NCBI RefSeq assembly: GCF_002159765.1
Contig: NZ_NFJH01000014.1
Coordinates: 1 to 45,488, forward strand
Length of the DNA stretch: 45,488 nucleotides
Direction of reading: 5' to 3'
Source: Collinsella sp. An268
GTDB taxonomy: Bacteria > Actinomycetota > Coriobacteriia > Coriobacteriales > Coriobacteriaceae
Shown piece after piece: positions 18,507 through 26,380 of this stretch. The notes under the pieces were generated by a model. It made no database searches. It was not told the DNA's origin and was given only the letters and a program-made list of their open reading frames with translations. The position numbers and the translations under genes are program-made. Position 1 is the stretch's first letter. Every line of letters starts with the position of its first letter.

Positions 18507-18630
18507 TTCCTGTTTAGAAGCGACCCATGTTTTCTGTCACTTGAATTGAGGGGGTTAATCATTCGTTCGTATTGGTTGCATATTCTGATACCCTTTACAA
18601 AGCCTTAACAAATACTGTGGGGAGCATGAC

Positions 18631-20772
18631 TTGGGTTTTCAGAGATGGTATACGGTGGTCCCTGTTTTGGGTCTTCTCGTATTGGCGCTGTGCTGTGTGC
18701 TCTTTGCTCGCATGAAAGCCAACCTCTCTCTGCGGGAAAAGCTTATCGCTTTCTGCCGCGCTATCCCGTTTGCTTGTCTGCTGCTATTCGTATGTGTGTG
18801 GTTCGCCCTCGGCAAGGTCTCATGCGGGCCCGTGTTTCTTTCCGGCTTGACCTTCGTCTTCACTTTGCTGGGGTCCCTGTCGATATTTCGCGGTCATTTG
18901 CTGAGCACTGTGTCCGTCGTCGTGGGTGAGCATTCAGTGGGCAGCAACGCTTCACCCTCGCATCCCGAGCAGCGGTTTGCTGTGGCTCGCACTTTCTTGC
19001 TGCTGATACTTGCCGCCGTTTACTCCTATGTCGCGCTTGATATTCTTTGGAACGACGCTTTCTTCGCCGTTCAAATTGGTTTTGCACTGATGGGCATCGT
19101 TGTCCTCTTCATCATCTACCTGTTCCTTTACTTTCTGGGACAGGGAACCTGCGTTGGCGTCTCGCTGGGCGTTGCGTTCTTCACCGTCATCGGGATCGTG
19201 CAGTATTTCGTGGTGCTGTATAAAGCTTCTCCGATTCTCCCGAGCGATATCTACGCGCTCGGCACGGCAGCGGCTGTAAGTAGCGGTTATGACCTCGTGT
19301 TCACCAAAGAGGTTCTGTGGCTTCTGGTCGCCTGTGCAGCCGTCTTGTTTCTGCTGGAGTTCATGGTTCCCGCGGTGAGCTGTCGTCATGCGAAGGTCGT
19401 GCCTGCAGTTGCTGTCAACATGGCCTGCGCTCTCGCGGTCGGAGGGGCTGCGCTTGGATTTTTCAATACTGTTGACCTTGCAGACACCTACGGAACCGAC
19501 AAGGCCGTTTGGCAGCCCTTGGTCTCTTACAAGACCCAGAGCTTCATGCCCTCATCCCTCACCCTCGCCCAGCAAATGCGTCTTACGGCTCCTGACGGGT
19601 ACACGCAGGACGGGGCCGAGCAGCTAGAGGACGATTATACTGCGGCGTACGACAGCGCTCGGGGAGATGCGGCGGTGATGGCTGCCGCACAGTTTGAAGA
19701 GGTCCGTCCCACCGTTATCGCCATCATGAACGAATCGTTTTCCGACCTGTCGACTATGGATGGTTTGGGCGTTGGCTATCAGGGGCCCACTTACCTCAAG
19801 TCCCTTGGTGACGCCGCCATGACGGGTAATCTCGCGGTTTCTGTTCACGCGGGAGGCACGGCAAACTCCGAGTTCGAGTTCCTTACCGGTAACAGCATGT
19901 CGCATCTGGGTCTCACAATCTACCCCTACAGCACGTTCAATCTTTCTCGCGTGCAGAGTCTGCCGCGTCAGTTTGCGGGGTTGGGATATAAGACGACGGC
20001 GATTCACCCCAATCTGGCAAGCAATTGGAGTCGCGACAAGGCATATGCAGAGCTGGGTTTCGACGAGTTCCTCGATATCGACGACTTCGACGGTGCGGAA
20101 TGGTTCCATTCTGGTGTGAGCGATGCGGCGACGTACGATAAGGTGCTCAAGTTGCTGCGCGAGGACGATACGCCGCAGTTCATCTTCGACCTGACCATGC
20201 AGAATCACGGTGGCTATACGGTCGGCGATATATCGCCGAACCTCCCGCTCTACGACTTCCCGGCGGTGGACGCCACACTCGATGCGCAGATGAATGAGTA
20301 TCTAACGTGTGTCGAGCGGTCCGACCAAGCGCTCGCCGCGTTTATCGAGGAGCTGCGCACGCTCGACCGGCCCGTGGTGGTGCTGTTCTTCGGCGACCAT
20401 CAGCCGGGTATCAGCTCCGCCTTTAACGATGCGATGTACCCTGGTGAGGACGAGTTGACCCATGCCGAGCGCATCTACACGACGACGTACGCCATCTGGG
20501 CCAACTACGATATCACCGGCAACGATCAGATTTCTCTGCGTGACGACCTGAGCACCAACGCGCTCGGCGCCAAGCTGATGGAGATCATCGGCGCCCCGCT
20601 GACCGACTACCAGAAGGCGACGCTCGCGGTGCGCTCGGAGGTCCCCGCCATCAACTCGGTGGGATACCGCGGTGCGGACGGGCTCTGGCGCGATCTTTCG
20701 GCGGAGGACCGGCTGCCCGCCGTCGACGACCTCGAATGGCTGCAGTACCTCAACCAGGGTAGCAAGGTGTAG
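18631..20772 (+). CDS. LtaS-like membrane sulfatase-fold phosphoglycerol transferase
   Basis: A 713-residue protein with about six to seven N-terminal membrane segments (to about residue 270) and an extracytoplasmic sulfatase/alkaline-phosphatase-fold domain (about 360-650). Visible active-site elements are Glu368 (MNESF), the nucleophile Thr410 in HAGGTANSEFEFLTG, and Asp589-His590 in FFGDHQPG. Enzymes of this family transfer phosphoglycerol (or phosphoethanolamine) from a lipid to a polymer, as LtaS does for lipoteichoic acid or as related enzymes do for rhamnose polysaccharides (GacH-type). Its place next to rhamnan genes makes the second role attractive, but this is inference. The TTG start at 18631 is chosen for the GGGGAG at 18618-18623. 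Confidence 0.88.
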   Translation: MGFQRWYTVVPVLGLLVLALCCVLFARMKANLSLREKLIAFCRAIPFACLLLFVCVWFALGKVSCGPVFLSGLTFVFTLLGSLSIFRGHLLSTVSVVVGEHSVGSNASPSHPEQRFAVARTFLLLILAAVYSYVALDILWNDAFFAVQIGFALMGIVVLFIIYLFLYFLGQGTCVGVSLGVAFFTVIGIVQYFVVLYKASPILPSDIYALGTAAAVSSGYDLVFTKEVLWLLVACAAVLFLLEFMVPAVSCRHAKVVPAVAVNMACALAVGGAALGFFNTVDLADTYGTDKAVWQPLVSYKTQSFMPSSLTLAQQMRLTAPDGYTQDGAEQLEDDYTAAYDSARGDAAVMAAAQFEEVRPTVIAIMNESFSDLSTMDGLGVGYQGPTYLKSLGDAAMTGNLAVSVHAGGTANSEFEFLTGNSMSHLGLTIYPYSTFNLSRVQSLPRQFAGLGYKTTAIHPNLASNWSRDKAYAELGFDEFLDIDDFDGAEWFHSGVSDAATYDKVLKLLREDDTPQFIFDLTMQNHGGYTVGDISPNLPLYDFPAVDATLDAQMNEYLTCVERSDQALAAFIEELRTLDRPVVVLFFGDHQPGISSAFNDAMYPGEDELTHAERIYTTTYAIWANYDITGNDQISLRDDLSTNALGAKLMEIIGAPLTDYQKATLAVRSEVPAINSVGYRGADGLWRDLSAEDRLPAVDDLEWLQYLNQGSKV

Positions 20773-20943
20773 GGGGGCTTCTCGCACGTTACCCTGAGGT
20801 TATGTGACTTTCTCGGTGAACAGCGTTATCGCATGGCGGATCATTCAAGACGACATCCCCGATTTTGGTCAAAGAAATTCGCAGCTTTCGAGCGAAGAGT
20901 GATGACGGTGAGGATTGCTGAGGGCCTAACCATTTGATTCCTC

Positions 20944-20949
20944 TATAAT
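20944..20949 (+). promoter_or_regulatory. -10 box of tRNA-Arg
   Basis: A perfect TATAAT lies ten bases before the mature tRNA 5' end. No clear -35 hexamer stands 16-18 bp upstream (TTGCTG at 20915-20920 is too far), so the true promoter may use a poor -35. Confidence 0.55.
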
Positions 20950-20958
20950 CAACCTCGC

Positions 20959-21035
20959 GCGCCCTTAGCTCAGTTGGATAGAGCAGGAGACTTCTAATCT
21001 CAAGGTCGTGGGTTCGAATCCCCCAGGGCGCACCA
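20959..21035 (+). tRNA. tRNA-Arg (anticodon TCT)
   Basis: A 7-bp acceptor stem, GCGCCCT with AGGGCGC, encloses a D arm (AGCTCAGTTGGATAGAGC), an anticodon loop CTTCTAA giving anticodon TCT, and a T arm with GGTTCGAATC. Encoded CCA follows discriminator A. Reads AGA codons. Confidence 0.95.
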
Positions 21036-21045
21036 TTGACGCCCC

Positions 21046-21073
21046 GCGCCCGCCCCCCCCCGGTGGCGGGCGC
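21046..21073 (+). terminator. Terminator after tRNA-Arg
   Basis: GCGCCCGCC (21046-21054) pairs with GGCGGGCGC (21065-21073), followed by TTCTTGTGT. Confidence 0.7.
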
Positions 21074-21248
21074 TTCTTGTGTGTCGCTCGAGCGCGGCCT
21101 GAGCCCGCGCATGCTACCGCTCACCGGAGCGTGGGCGCGCCAAAAGCATTTCTCGCAACAAAACCATCGGTATGGGGTAAACTAGACCCGTCGTTGTAAC
21201 GTGTCCTGTCGCGCGGCGCGCGGCTGGCATGGTCAAAAGGAGTCAAAC

Positions 21249-21512
21249 ATGGTTTCTGAGAAGGTTACGCTCGTTAACCCGCAGGGTCTTCACATGCGTC
21301 CCGCCGGCCTCTTCGCCTCCACCATGGGCAAGTTCGCCTGCGACGTGACCGTCGTCACCCCGGAGAAGGAGGTCAACGGCAAGAGCCCCATGGCCCTCAT
21401 GGCTGCTGGCATCCCCTGCGGCACCGAGGTTGAGATCCGCTGCGATGGCGCCGACGAGGCCGATGCCCTCACCGCCGCCGTCGAGCTCATCAAGAGCGGT
21501 CTCGGCGAGTAA
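21249..21512 (+). CDS. ptsH: Phosphocarrier protein HPr
   Basis: An 87-residue HPr, the normal length, carrying phosphate from enzyme I to the sugar-specific EIIA domains of the phosphotransferase system. The phosphorylated His15 is seen in NPQGLHMRPAG, and Ser46 sits in NGKSPMALMAAG at the position that HPr kinase modifies in Gram-positives. Whether HPr kinase/CcpA-type control exists here cannot be seen in this window. The start ATG at 21249 follows AAAGGAG; an upstream in-frame ATG would add an unrelated N-terminus. A strong terminator follows and separates it from ptsI. Confidence 0.97.
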   Translation: MVSEKVTLVNPQGLHMRPAGLFASTMGKFACDVTVVTPEKEVNGKSPMALMAAGIPCGTEVEIRCDGADEADALTAAVELIKSGLGE

Positions 21513-21562
21513 CTCGCGCTTGTTCGTGGGTTAGCCTTGAACAACTGAGTCCAATTTTGGTG

Positions 21563-21600
21563 CGCAGGCGTCTTGAAAAACGGGACGCCTGCGTTTTTTT
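21563..21600 (+). terminator. Rho-independent terminator between ptsH and ptsI
   Basis: CGCAGGCGTC (21563-21572) pairs perfectly with GACGCCTGCG (21584-21593), followed directly by seven T residues. Read-through, an attenuator or a separate ptsI promoter would be needed to express ptsI. Confidence 0.92.
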
Positions 21601-21638
21601 ATCGGCGGTGGTCGTTGCCGCCGAGGAGAGGAACAGCA

Positions 21639-23342
21639 ATGTACGAGGGAGTTAACGCATCCGAGGGCATCGGTATCGGTACCGTCGTCTTGGCGGTCGA
21701 GCCCGATCTCTCCTTCGAGCCCACCACGGTTGAGGACGCCGCGGCGGAGAAGGCCCGCTACAAGGAGGCGCTCGAGGTCTTCTGCAAGAAGACCGAGGCG
21801 CAGGCCGAGCGCATGAAGGTCACCGTGGGCGAGAACGAGGCCGAGATCATGAGCGGCCACATCATGCTCGCCCAGGACCCGGGCCTCGTGGACGGCATCA
21901 ACGCCGCCATCGACGCCGGTACCTGCGCCGAGCAGGCGCTCGTCGAGACCTCGACCATGTTTGAGAACATGTTCCTGAGCATGGACGACGAGATGTTCCG
22001 GCTGCGCGCCGCCGACATCGCCGACATCCGCACGGGCATTCTGGCCGAGCTTCTCGGCCGCGAGGTCGTCGACCTCTCCGTCCTGCCCGCCGGCTCCATC
22101 GTCGTCGTGCACGACCTCACCCCGTCCATGACGGCGACCATCGACAAGGAGAACGTCGCCGGTGTGGTCACCGAGGTTGGCGGTCGCACCTCGCACTCCG
22201 CCATCATCGCCCGCGCGCTCGAGATCCCCGCGGTCCTCTCGGTCCCCAATGCCTGCGGCGCCCTTCACAACGGCATGACCGTCATCGTCGACGGCATCAA
22301 CGGCCACGTCATCAACGACCCGACCGACGAGCAGCTCTCCGACTACCGGCAGCGCGCCGAGGCCTTCGCCGCCGAGAAGCGCGCGCTCGAGGCCTTCCGC
22401 GGCAAGCCCACGGTCACGGCCGACGGCGACAAGAAGGTCCTCGCCTGCAACATCGGCAACCCCGAGGACGCCAAGGGCGCCGTCGACAACGACGCCGAGG
22501 CGATCGGTCTTTTCCGCTCCGAGTTCCTGTTCATGGACGCCAAGGAGCTCCCCTCCGAGGAGGAGCAGTTCGAGGCGTACCGCAAGGTGGCCGTCACCCT
22601 CAAGGGCGCGCCCGTCATCATCCGCACGCTCGACGTGGGCGGCGACAAGGAGATCCCGTACCTCAAGCTCCAGAAGGAAGACAACCCCTTCATGGGCTAC
22701 CGCGCCGTCCGCTACTGCCTCGACAACGCCGACGAGTACAAGGTGCAGCTCCGCGCCCTGCTGCGCGCGAGCGCCTTCGGTGACATCAAGATCATGGTCC
22801 CGCTCGTCACCTGCGTCGAGGAGCTGCGCCAGGTCAAGGAGCTCGTCGAGGTCTGCAAGAAGGAGCTCGCCGAAGAGGGCTACAAGTTCAACGAGAACAT
22901 CGAGGTCGGCATCATGATGGAGACGGCTGCCGCCGCCAATATCGCCGACATCCTCGCCGAGGAGGCCGCGTTCTTCTCCATCGGCACCAACGACCTCACC
23001 GGGTACACCATGGCGTCCGACCGCGGCAACGACAAGGTGTCCTACCTCTACAGCTGGTACTACCCGGCGGTCCTGCGCGCCATCAAGAACATCATCATCA
23101 ACGGCGTCAAGGCCGGCATCATGGTGGGCATGTGCGGCGAGGCCGCGGCCGACTCGCTCCTCACCCCGCTCCTCATCAGCTGGGGCATGGAGGAGTTCTC
23201 GGTCTCCGCTCCCTCGGTGCTCAAGACCCGCAAGGCCATCAGCCAGTGGACGAAGGCCGACGCCGACGCCCTCGAGGCCAAGGTCATGGAGCTCAAGACG
23301 GCTGACGAGGTCAAGGCCGCGCTCGAGGAGGCCGCTCGCTAA
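21639..23342 (+). CDS. ptsI: PTS enzyme I (phosphoenolpyruvate-protein phosphotransferase)
   Basis: A 567-residue cytoplasmic enzyme that autophosphorylates with phosphoenolpyruvate and passes the phosphate to HPr. The phosphohistidine His186 is in GGRTSHSAIIARALEIPAV. The C-terminal PEP-binding TIM barrel shows AIGLFRSEFLFM, ILTLDVGGDK-like IRTLDVGGDKEIPYL, and the active-site region GMCGEAAAD near the end. Full length. The start ATG at 21639 is preceded by GAGGAGAGG; the in-frame ATG at 21573 lies in the terminator. Just after ptsH and before a fructose-1-phosphate-kinase-like gene. Confidence 0.97.
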   Translation: MYEGVNASEGIGIGTVVLAVEPDLSFEPTTVEDAAAEKARYKEALEVFCKKTEAQAERMKVTVGENEAEIMSGHIMLAQDPGLVDGINAAIDAGTCAEQALVETSTMFENMFLSMDDEMFRLRAADIADIRTGILAELLGREVVDLSVLPAGSIVVVHDLTPSMTATIDKENVAGVVTEVGGRTSHSAIIARALEIPAVLSVPNACGALHNGMTVIVDGINGHVINDPTDEQLSDYRQRAEAFAAEKRALEAFRGKPTVTADGDKKVLACNIGNPEDAKGAVDNDAEAIGLFRSEFLFMDAKELPSEEEQFEAYRKVAVTLKGAPVIIRTLDVGGDKEIPYLKLQKEDNPFMGYRAVRYCLDNADEYKVQLRALLRASAFGDIKIMVPLVTCVEELRQVKELVEVCKKELAEEGYKFNENIEVGIMMETAAAANIADILAEEAAFFSIGTNDLTGYTMASDRGNDKVSYLYSWYYPAVLRAIKNIIINGVKAGIMVGMCGEAAADSLLTPLLISWGMEEFSVSAPSVLKTRKAISQWTKADADALEAKVMELKTADEVKAALEEAAR

Positions 23343-23386
23343 GGCGCCTGTCGCGACTGCTTTGCCCCTCGGTTAAAGAAATGTAA

Positions 23387-23423
23387 GCCCGCCGCCGCTA
23401 AGCCTTTCGCTTGGGCGGCGGGC
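23387..23423 (+). terminator. Hairpin after ptsI
   Basis: GCCCGCCGCC (23387-23396) pairs perfectly with GGCGGCGGGC (23414-23423) 44 bases after the ptsI stop. No T-run follows; its 3' side abuts the -10 box of the next gene. Confidence 0.6.
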
Positions 23424-23426
23424 GCG

Positions 23427-23432
23427 TATAAT
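23427..23432 (+). promoter_or_regulatory. -10 box upstream of the sugar-phosphate kinase
   Basis: A perfect TATAAT begins three bases after the ptsI-distal hairpin and lies 70 bases before the kinase start. No strong -35 is visible; the spacing region falls in the hairpin loop, so folding and promoter overlap. Confidence 0.5.
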
Positions 23433-23501
23433 AAAGTGTGGTCGCATGCTGCATGGCGCCCTCAGGTGTCATGCAGTTTTTCCCGAAGAAAGGACGGGCA
23501 T

Positions 23502-24434
23502 ATGTTCTATACGCTCACGGCGAACCCCGCGGTCGACATGACCGTGCAGTCGACGCCCCTCATTCCCAACGAGAACGTCCGCACGGGCGGTGCGAGCTAC
23601 ACCCCCAACGGCAAGGGTCTCGACGTCTCGTTCGCCCTGAAGAAGTTTGGCCAGGACTCGTGCGCCCTCGGCTTCTTTGGCGGCTTTACCGGCAAGTTCA
23701 TCGTCGAGGAGACCATGAACATGGGCGTGTTCTGCCAGCCGGTCTGGATCGACGGCATCACCCGCATCTGCGCCTACATCAACGACGGCGAGAACGAGTA
23801 CGGCATCCTGAACCCGGGCGCGCCGCTCACCCCGCAGTACGAGCAGGAGCTCTTCAACATCATCGACGGCGCCTCCGAGATGGAGGTCCTCGTCATCTCC
23901 GGCTCCGTTCCGCCGAAGGCCTCCGCTGACTTCCTCGATAAGGTCGTCGCGCACGCCAAGGCTAAGGGCGCCGACGTGGTGCTCGACCTCTCGAGCGACA
24001 AGCTCAAGACGCTCGCCTCCACCAAGCCGCTTCTCATCAAGCCGAACCATCACGAGATGAAGGCCATCTGGGGCGTTCAGATCGATACCGACGACGACGC
24101 CCGTCGCGCGCTCAAGCTCGCGCACGAGTCCGGCGTGCAGAACGTGCTCCTCACCATGGGCAGCCGCGGCAGCGCCTACTTCTCCAACGGCGAGGACATC
24201 TGGTACGCCCGCCGCGAGTTCAACATCAAGCTCGTGTCCTCCGTGTGCGCCGGCGACTGCACGCTCGCCGCGTTTTTGCACAAGTGGTACGACGACCGCG
24301 ACAACGTTGAGGAGGCGCTCAAGCTCGCCCTCGCCACGGGTGCGAACGTCTGCGAGAGCGCGGGCCTCGGCGACTTTGGCCATGTGGACGAGTACAGCAA
24401 GCGCATCGCCGTCCGCAAGCTCCCGCGCGCCTAG
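23502..24434 (+). CDS. PfkB-family 1-phosphofructokinase-like sugar kinase
   Basis: A 310-residue PfkB-family kinase, closest in look to FruK/LacC: LTANPAVDMTVQ at the N-terminus, TPNGKGLDVSFALKKFG (substrate-binding signature 1) near residue 34, and the C-terminal catalytic loop VCAGDCTLAAF with Asp252. It would phosphorylate a sugar phosphate such as fructose-1-phosphate or tagatose-6-phosphate for glycolysis. The usual G-A-G-D-S is C-A-G-D-C here, with the general-base Asp kept. The start ATG at 23502 follows AAAGGACGG; upstream in-frame codons are not credible. Its place after ptsH and ptsI fits fructose PTS use, but no fructose EII is in the window. Confidence 0.88.
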   Translation: MFYTLTANPAVDMTVQSTPLIPNENVRTGGASYTPNGKGLDVSFALKKFGQDSCALGFFGGFTGKFIVEETMNMGVFCQPVWIDGITRICAYINDGENEYGILNPGAPLTPQYEQELFNIIDGASEMEVLVISGSVPPKASADFLDKVVAHAKAKGADVVLDLSSDKLKTLASTKPLLIKPNHHEMKAIWGVQIDTDDDARRALKLAHESGVQNVLLTMGSRGSAYFSNGEDIWYARREFNIKLVSSVCAGDCTLAAFLHKWYDDRDNVEEALKLALATGANVCESAGLGDFGHVDEYSKRIAVRKLPRA

Positions 24435-24469
24435 CATCGCCGCATAGAGTCCGGGTCTTGTGATCTGGT

Positions 24470-24498
24470 GGGGCGTCCCGCATGAGGCGGGGCGCCCC
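24470..24498 (+). terminator. Terminator-like hairpin after the kinase
   Basis: A 12-position stem of GGGGCG-T-CCCGC (24470-24481) with GCGGG-G-CGCCCC (24487-24498), including one T·G pair and a 5-nt loop. Weak T content follows. Confidence 0.6.
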
Positions 24499-24544
24499 GT
24501 CTGCGTTTCTGGCGGTATACTCTAGGGCGACGAAAGGGGAAGGC

Positions 24545-25960
24545 ATGGCCCACACGCCCGATAGCGCCCACGCGCTCGACAGCTCGCTTGCCGGCGACGC
24601 GCTTCTTGCGGCGCGGCCGACCGACGCCGCTCGCGCTGTGCTCCGCACGCTCGAGGCGGCGGGGCTCGAGGCATGGTTTGTGGGCGGCTGGGTGCGCGAC
24701 GCCCTGATGGGCGCGCCGAGCCACGATATCGACATCTGCTGTTCGGGCGCGTGGCAGGAGAGCGCGCGGGCGCTCGAGGCGGCGGGCATCGGCGTCGTCG
24801 AGTCGGGCACGCGCTTTGGCGGCATCACGGCCGTGGCCGCGGGCGTGCGCGTCGAGGTGACCACCTATCGCGTGGACGGGTTCTACACGGACGGCCGCCA
24901 CCCTGAGAGCGTCCAGCGCGCCGAGCGCGTGGAGGACGATCTCGCCCGGCGCGACTTTACCGTCAACGCTATGGCATGGCATCCCGTGCGGGGGCTGCTC
25001 GACCTCTACGACGGGCGCGGCGATATCCGCCGGAGGATCATCCGCGCAGTGGGGGAGCCGCGCCGCCGGTTTGAGGAGGACGCGCTGCGCATGCTGCGTG
25101 CGGTGCGCTTTGCCTGCCGGCTCGCCTTCGCCATGGACCCCGCGACCGCCGCCGCGCTCGCTGCCTGCGCGCCGCTCCTCGACCAGGTCGCCCGCGAGCG
25201 GGTGGGTACGGAGCTCGACGGGATTCTCGCCACGGGGCGGGGCGGGGAGGCCCTCATGCGCTATCCCGAGGTGATGTGCGCGGCGGTGCCCGAGCTCGCC
25301 TTGTGCCGCGGCTTTGACCAGCGGAGCCCCTATCACGTCTACGACGTGTACGAGCACACGGCGCATGTGCTCGCGGCGGCGGGAGCGGCGGGGGCTGCGC
25401 CCGAGCTCATGTGGGCAGCGCTGCTGCACGATGTGGGCAAGCCCGCCTCCTTCACCGTGGATGCGCAGGGGCGAGGGCATTTTTACGGGCATCCCGAGCG
25501 CGGTGCTAAGATGGCCGCCGCCGCGATGCGCCGGCTCGCGCGGCCGACCGAGATCATACGGGCGGCATGCCTGCTCATCCGCTATCACGACCGGCCACTC
25601 GAGGCGGAGCGGACCGATCTGTTGGAGATGCTGCGCTTGCTTTCGGGCGGGGGCGCGGATGCCCCGCGGCTTATGGGGGAGCTTCTCGACCTCAAGCGGG
25701 CGGACGCGCTCGGCAAGGCATCGAGCTGCTTTGCCTACGTCGCCGAGATCGAGCGCATGCGCGAGATGGTGCGCGAGCTCGTGGCCAACGGCGAGGCGTA
25801 CAGCACAGCGACGCTCGCCCTCAAGGGGCGCGACCTCGTGGCGGCGGGCGTGGCGCCGGGGCCGCGCATCGGCGAGCTGCTGGGGCGCGCGCTCGAGGCG
25901 ACCATGGCGGGCGAGGTGCCCAACCGCGCCGAGGACCTGCTCGCCTACGTGCTGGAATAG
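24545..25960 (+). CDS. cca: CCA tRNA nucleotidyltransferase with HD domain
   Basis: A 471-residue enzyme that adds or repairs the 3'-CCA of tRNAs. The polymerase-beta-type head has VGGWVRDALMG with the metal-binding D61-x-D63 in HDIDICCSG, then the RRDFTVNAMAW motif and the neck region RRFEEDALRMLRAVRFACRL. The C-terminal half adds an HD phosphohydrolase-like domain (YEHTAHVL, LLHDVGKPASF near residue 294, and RYHDRPLE). The start ATG at 24545 has AAAGGGGAAGG upstream. At least the tRNAs in this window already encode CCA, so repair is the probable main role. Confidence 0.95.
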   Translation: MAHTPDSAHALDSSLAGDALLAARPTDAARAVLRTLEAAGLEAWFVGGWVRDALMGAPSHDIDICCSGAWQESARALEAAGIGVVESGTRFGGITAVAAGVRVEVTTYRVDGFYTDGRHPESVQRAERVEDDLARRDFTVNAMAWHPVRGLLDLYDGRGDIRRRIIRAVGEPRRRFEEDALRMLRAVRFACRLAFAMDPATAAALAACAPLLDQVARERVGTELDGILATGRGGEALMRYPEVMCAAVPELALCRGFDQRSPYHVYDVYEHTAHVLAAAGAAGAAPELMWAALLHDVGKPASFTVDAQGRGHFYGHPERGAKMAAAAMRRLARPTEIIRAACLLIRYHDRPLEAERTDLLEMLRLLSGGGADAPRLMGELLDLKRADALGKASSCFAYVAEIERMREMVRELVANGEAYSTATLALKGRDLVAAGVAPGPRIGELLGRALEATMAGEVPNRAEDLLAYVLE

Positions 25961-26276
25961 CCTTTTCTTATCAATTTGGCTCACCCTCTGTTGGATCACC
26001 GTGGTTGCCGTAGGGCACCGAGGGTGGCCCGCAGCACACGAATGCGCGGGGCCGTTCCGCCCGCCCCGCGCGCCGGGAGTTCCCGTGTGCGCATTTGCCA
26101 CTTATTAGCCCCTTAGGGGCCTTAAAAGCGGCTCACCCGCACACGGGAAAGCGCCCGGTGTGCTCAAGGGCGGCGGGCAACCCTGCGCCTGGCGTATCCT
26201 GTGTGGTCTGACAAAGGTTTGGCATCACTCGAGAGTGCCGTTGGCAACATCAGCCCACCCGTCGCTGTGCGGACTG
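25961..26276. other. Structured intergenic region between cca and the nickel-type importer
   Basis: No gene. Several strong inverted repeats are nested here. GCGCGGGGC (26044-26052) pairs with GCCCCGCGC (26063-26071). TTCCCGTGTGCG (26080-26091) pairs perfectly with CGCACACGGGAA (26138-26149), enclosing a small hairpin GCCCC (26108-26112) with GGGGC (26116-26120). CACACG and AATGCGC on the left also match CGTGTG and GCGCATT. The layout would give a branched RNA. I could not match it to a riboswitch class; it may serve as the cca terminator, as a repeat element, or as a leader RNA. Confidence 0.5.
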
Positions 26277-26285
26277 TGGTAAGAT
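26277..26285 (+). promoter_or_regulatory. Possible extended -10 promoter of the importer operon
   Basis: TGGTAAGAT gives an extended -10 (TG-N-TAAGAT), placing the start of transcription at about 26291-26293, inside the palindrome described next. No good -35 at standard spacing. Confidence 0.4.
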
Positions 26286-26290
26286 GCCGA

Positions 26291-26316
26291 TGTTACAAAT
26301 ACGGACTTACGTAACA
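26291..26316. promoter_or_regulatory. NikR-like operator palindrome
   Basis: TGTTAC (26291-26296) and GTAACA (26311-26316) are perfect inverted half-sites 14 bp apart; the right side extends to GTAACAC. This matches the GTGTTAC-N13/14-GTAACAC form described by comparative genomics for NikR sites in some anaerobes, with one base off at the left outer edge. It lies 29 bases before the nearest possible start of the importer's first gene and overlaps the likely transcription start, which suits a nickel-dependent repressor. No nikR gene is in the window. Confidence 0.6.
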
Positions 26317-26329
26317 CTTACGAGACGAA

Positions 26330-26356
26330 GGGCGGAGGTATGCGATGCCTCCGCCC
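26330..26356 (+). promoter_or_regulatory. Hairpin over the first Shine-Dalgarno and ATG of the importer operon
   Basis: GGGCGGAGG (26330-26338) pairs perfectly with CCTCCGCCC (26348-26356) across a 9-nt loop. The left arm contains the GGAGG that would serve ATG 26345, and that ATG lies in the loop. It could block translation from 26345, leaving ATG 26381 (with GAGGAG) as start, or act as a leader attenuator. Confidence 0.5.
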
Positions 26357-26380
26357 TCCCGATGCGAGGAGCAGCGGATT

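Noticed and set aside
20789-21124. A minus-strand frame over tRNA-Arg with the string WGIRTHDLEIRSL
   Set aside because: This string is a well-known false protein made by translating tRNA genes in reverse. The similar frames over the tRNA cluster at 31982-32578 are rejected for the same reason.
25961-26290. Cobalamin or other known metal riboswitch before the importer operon
   Set aside because: GGGAA and CGGTG fragments occur (around 26145-26160), but the order, spacing and the remaining conserved blocks of the cobalamin consensus are missing. I keep it only as an unnamed structured region.
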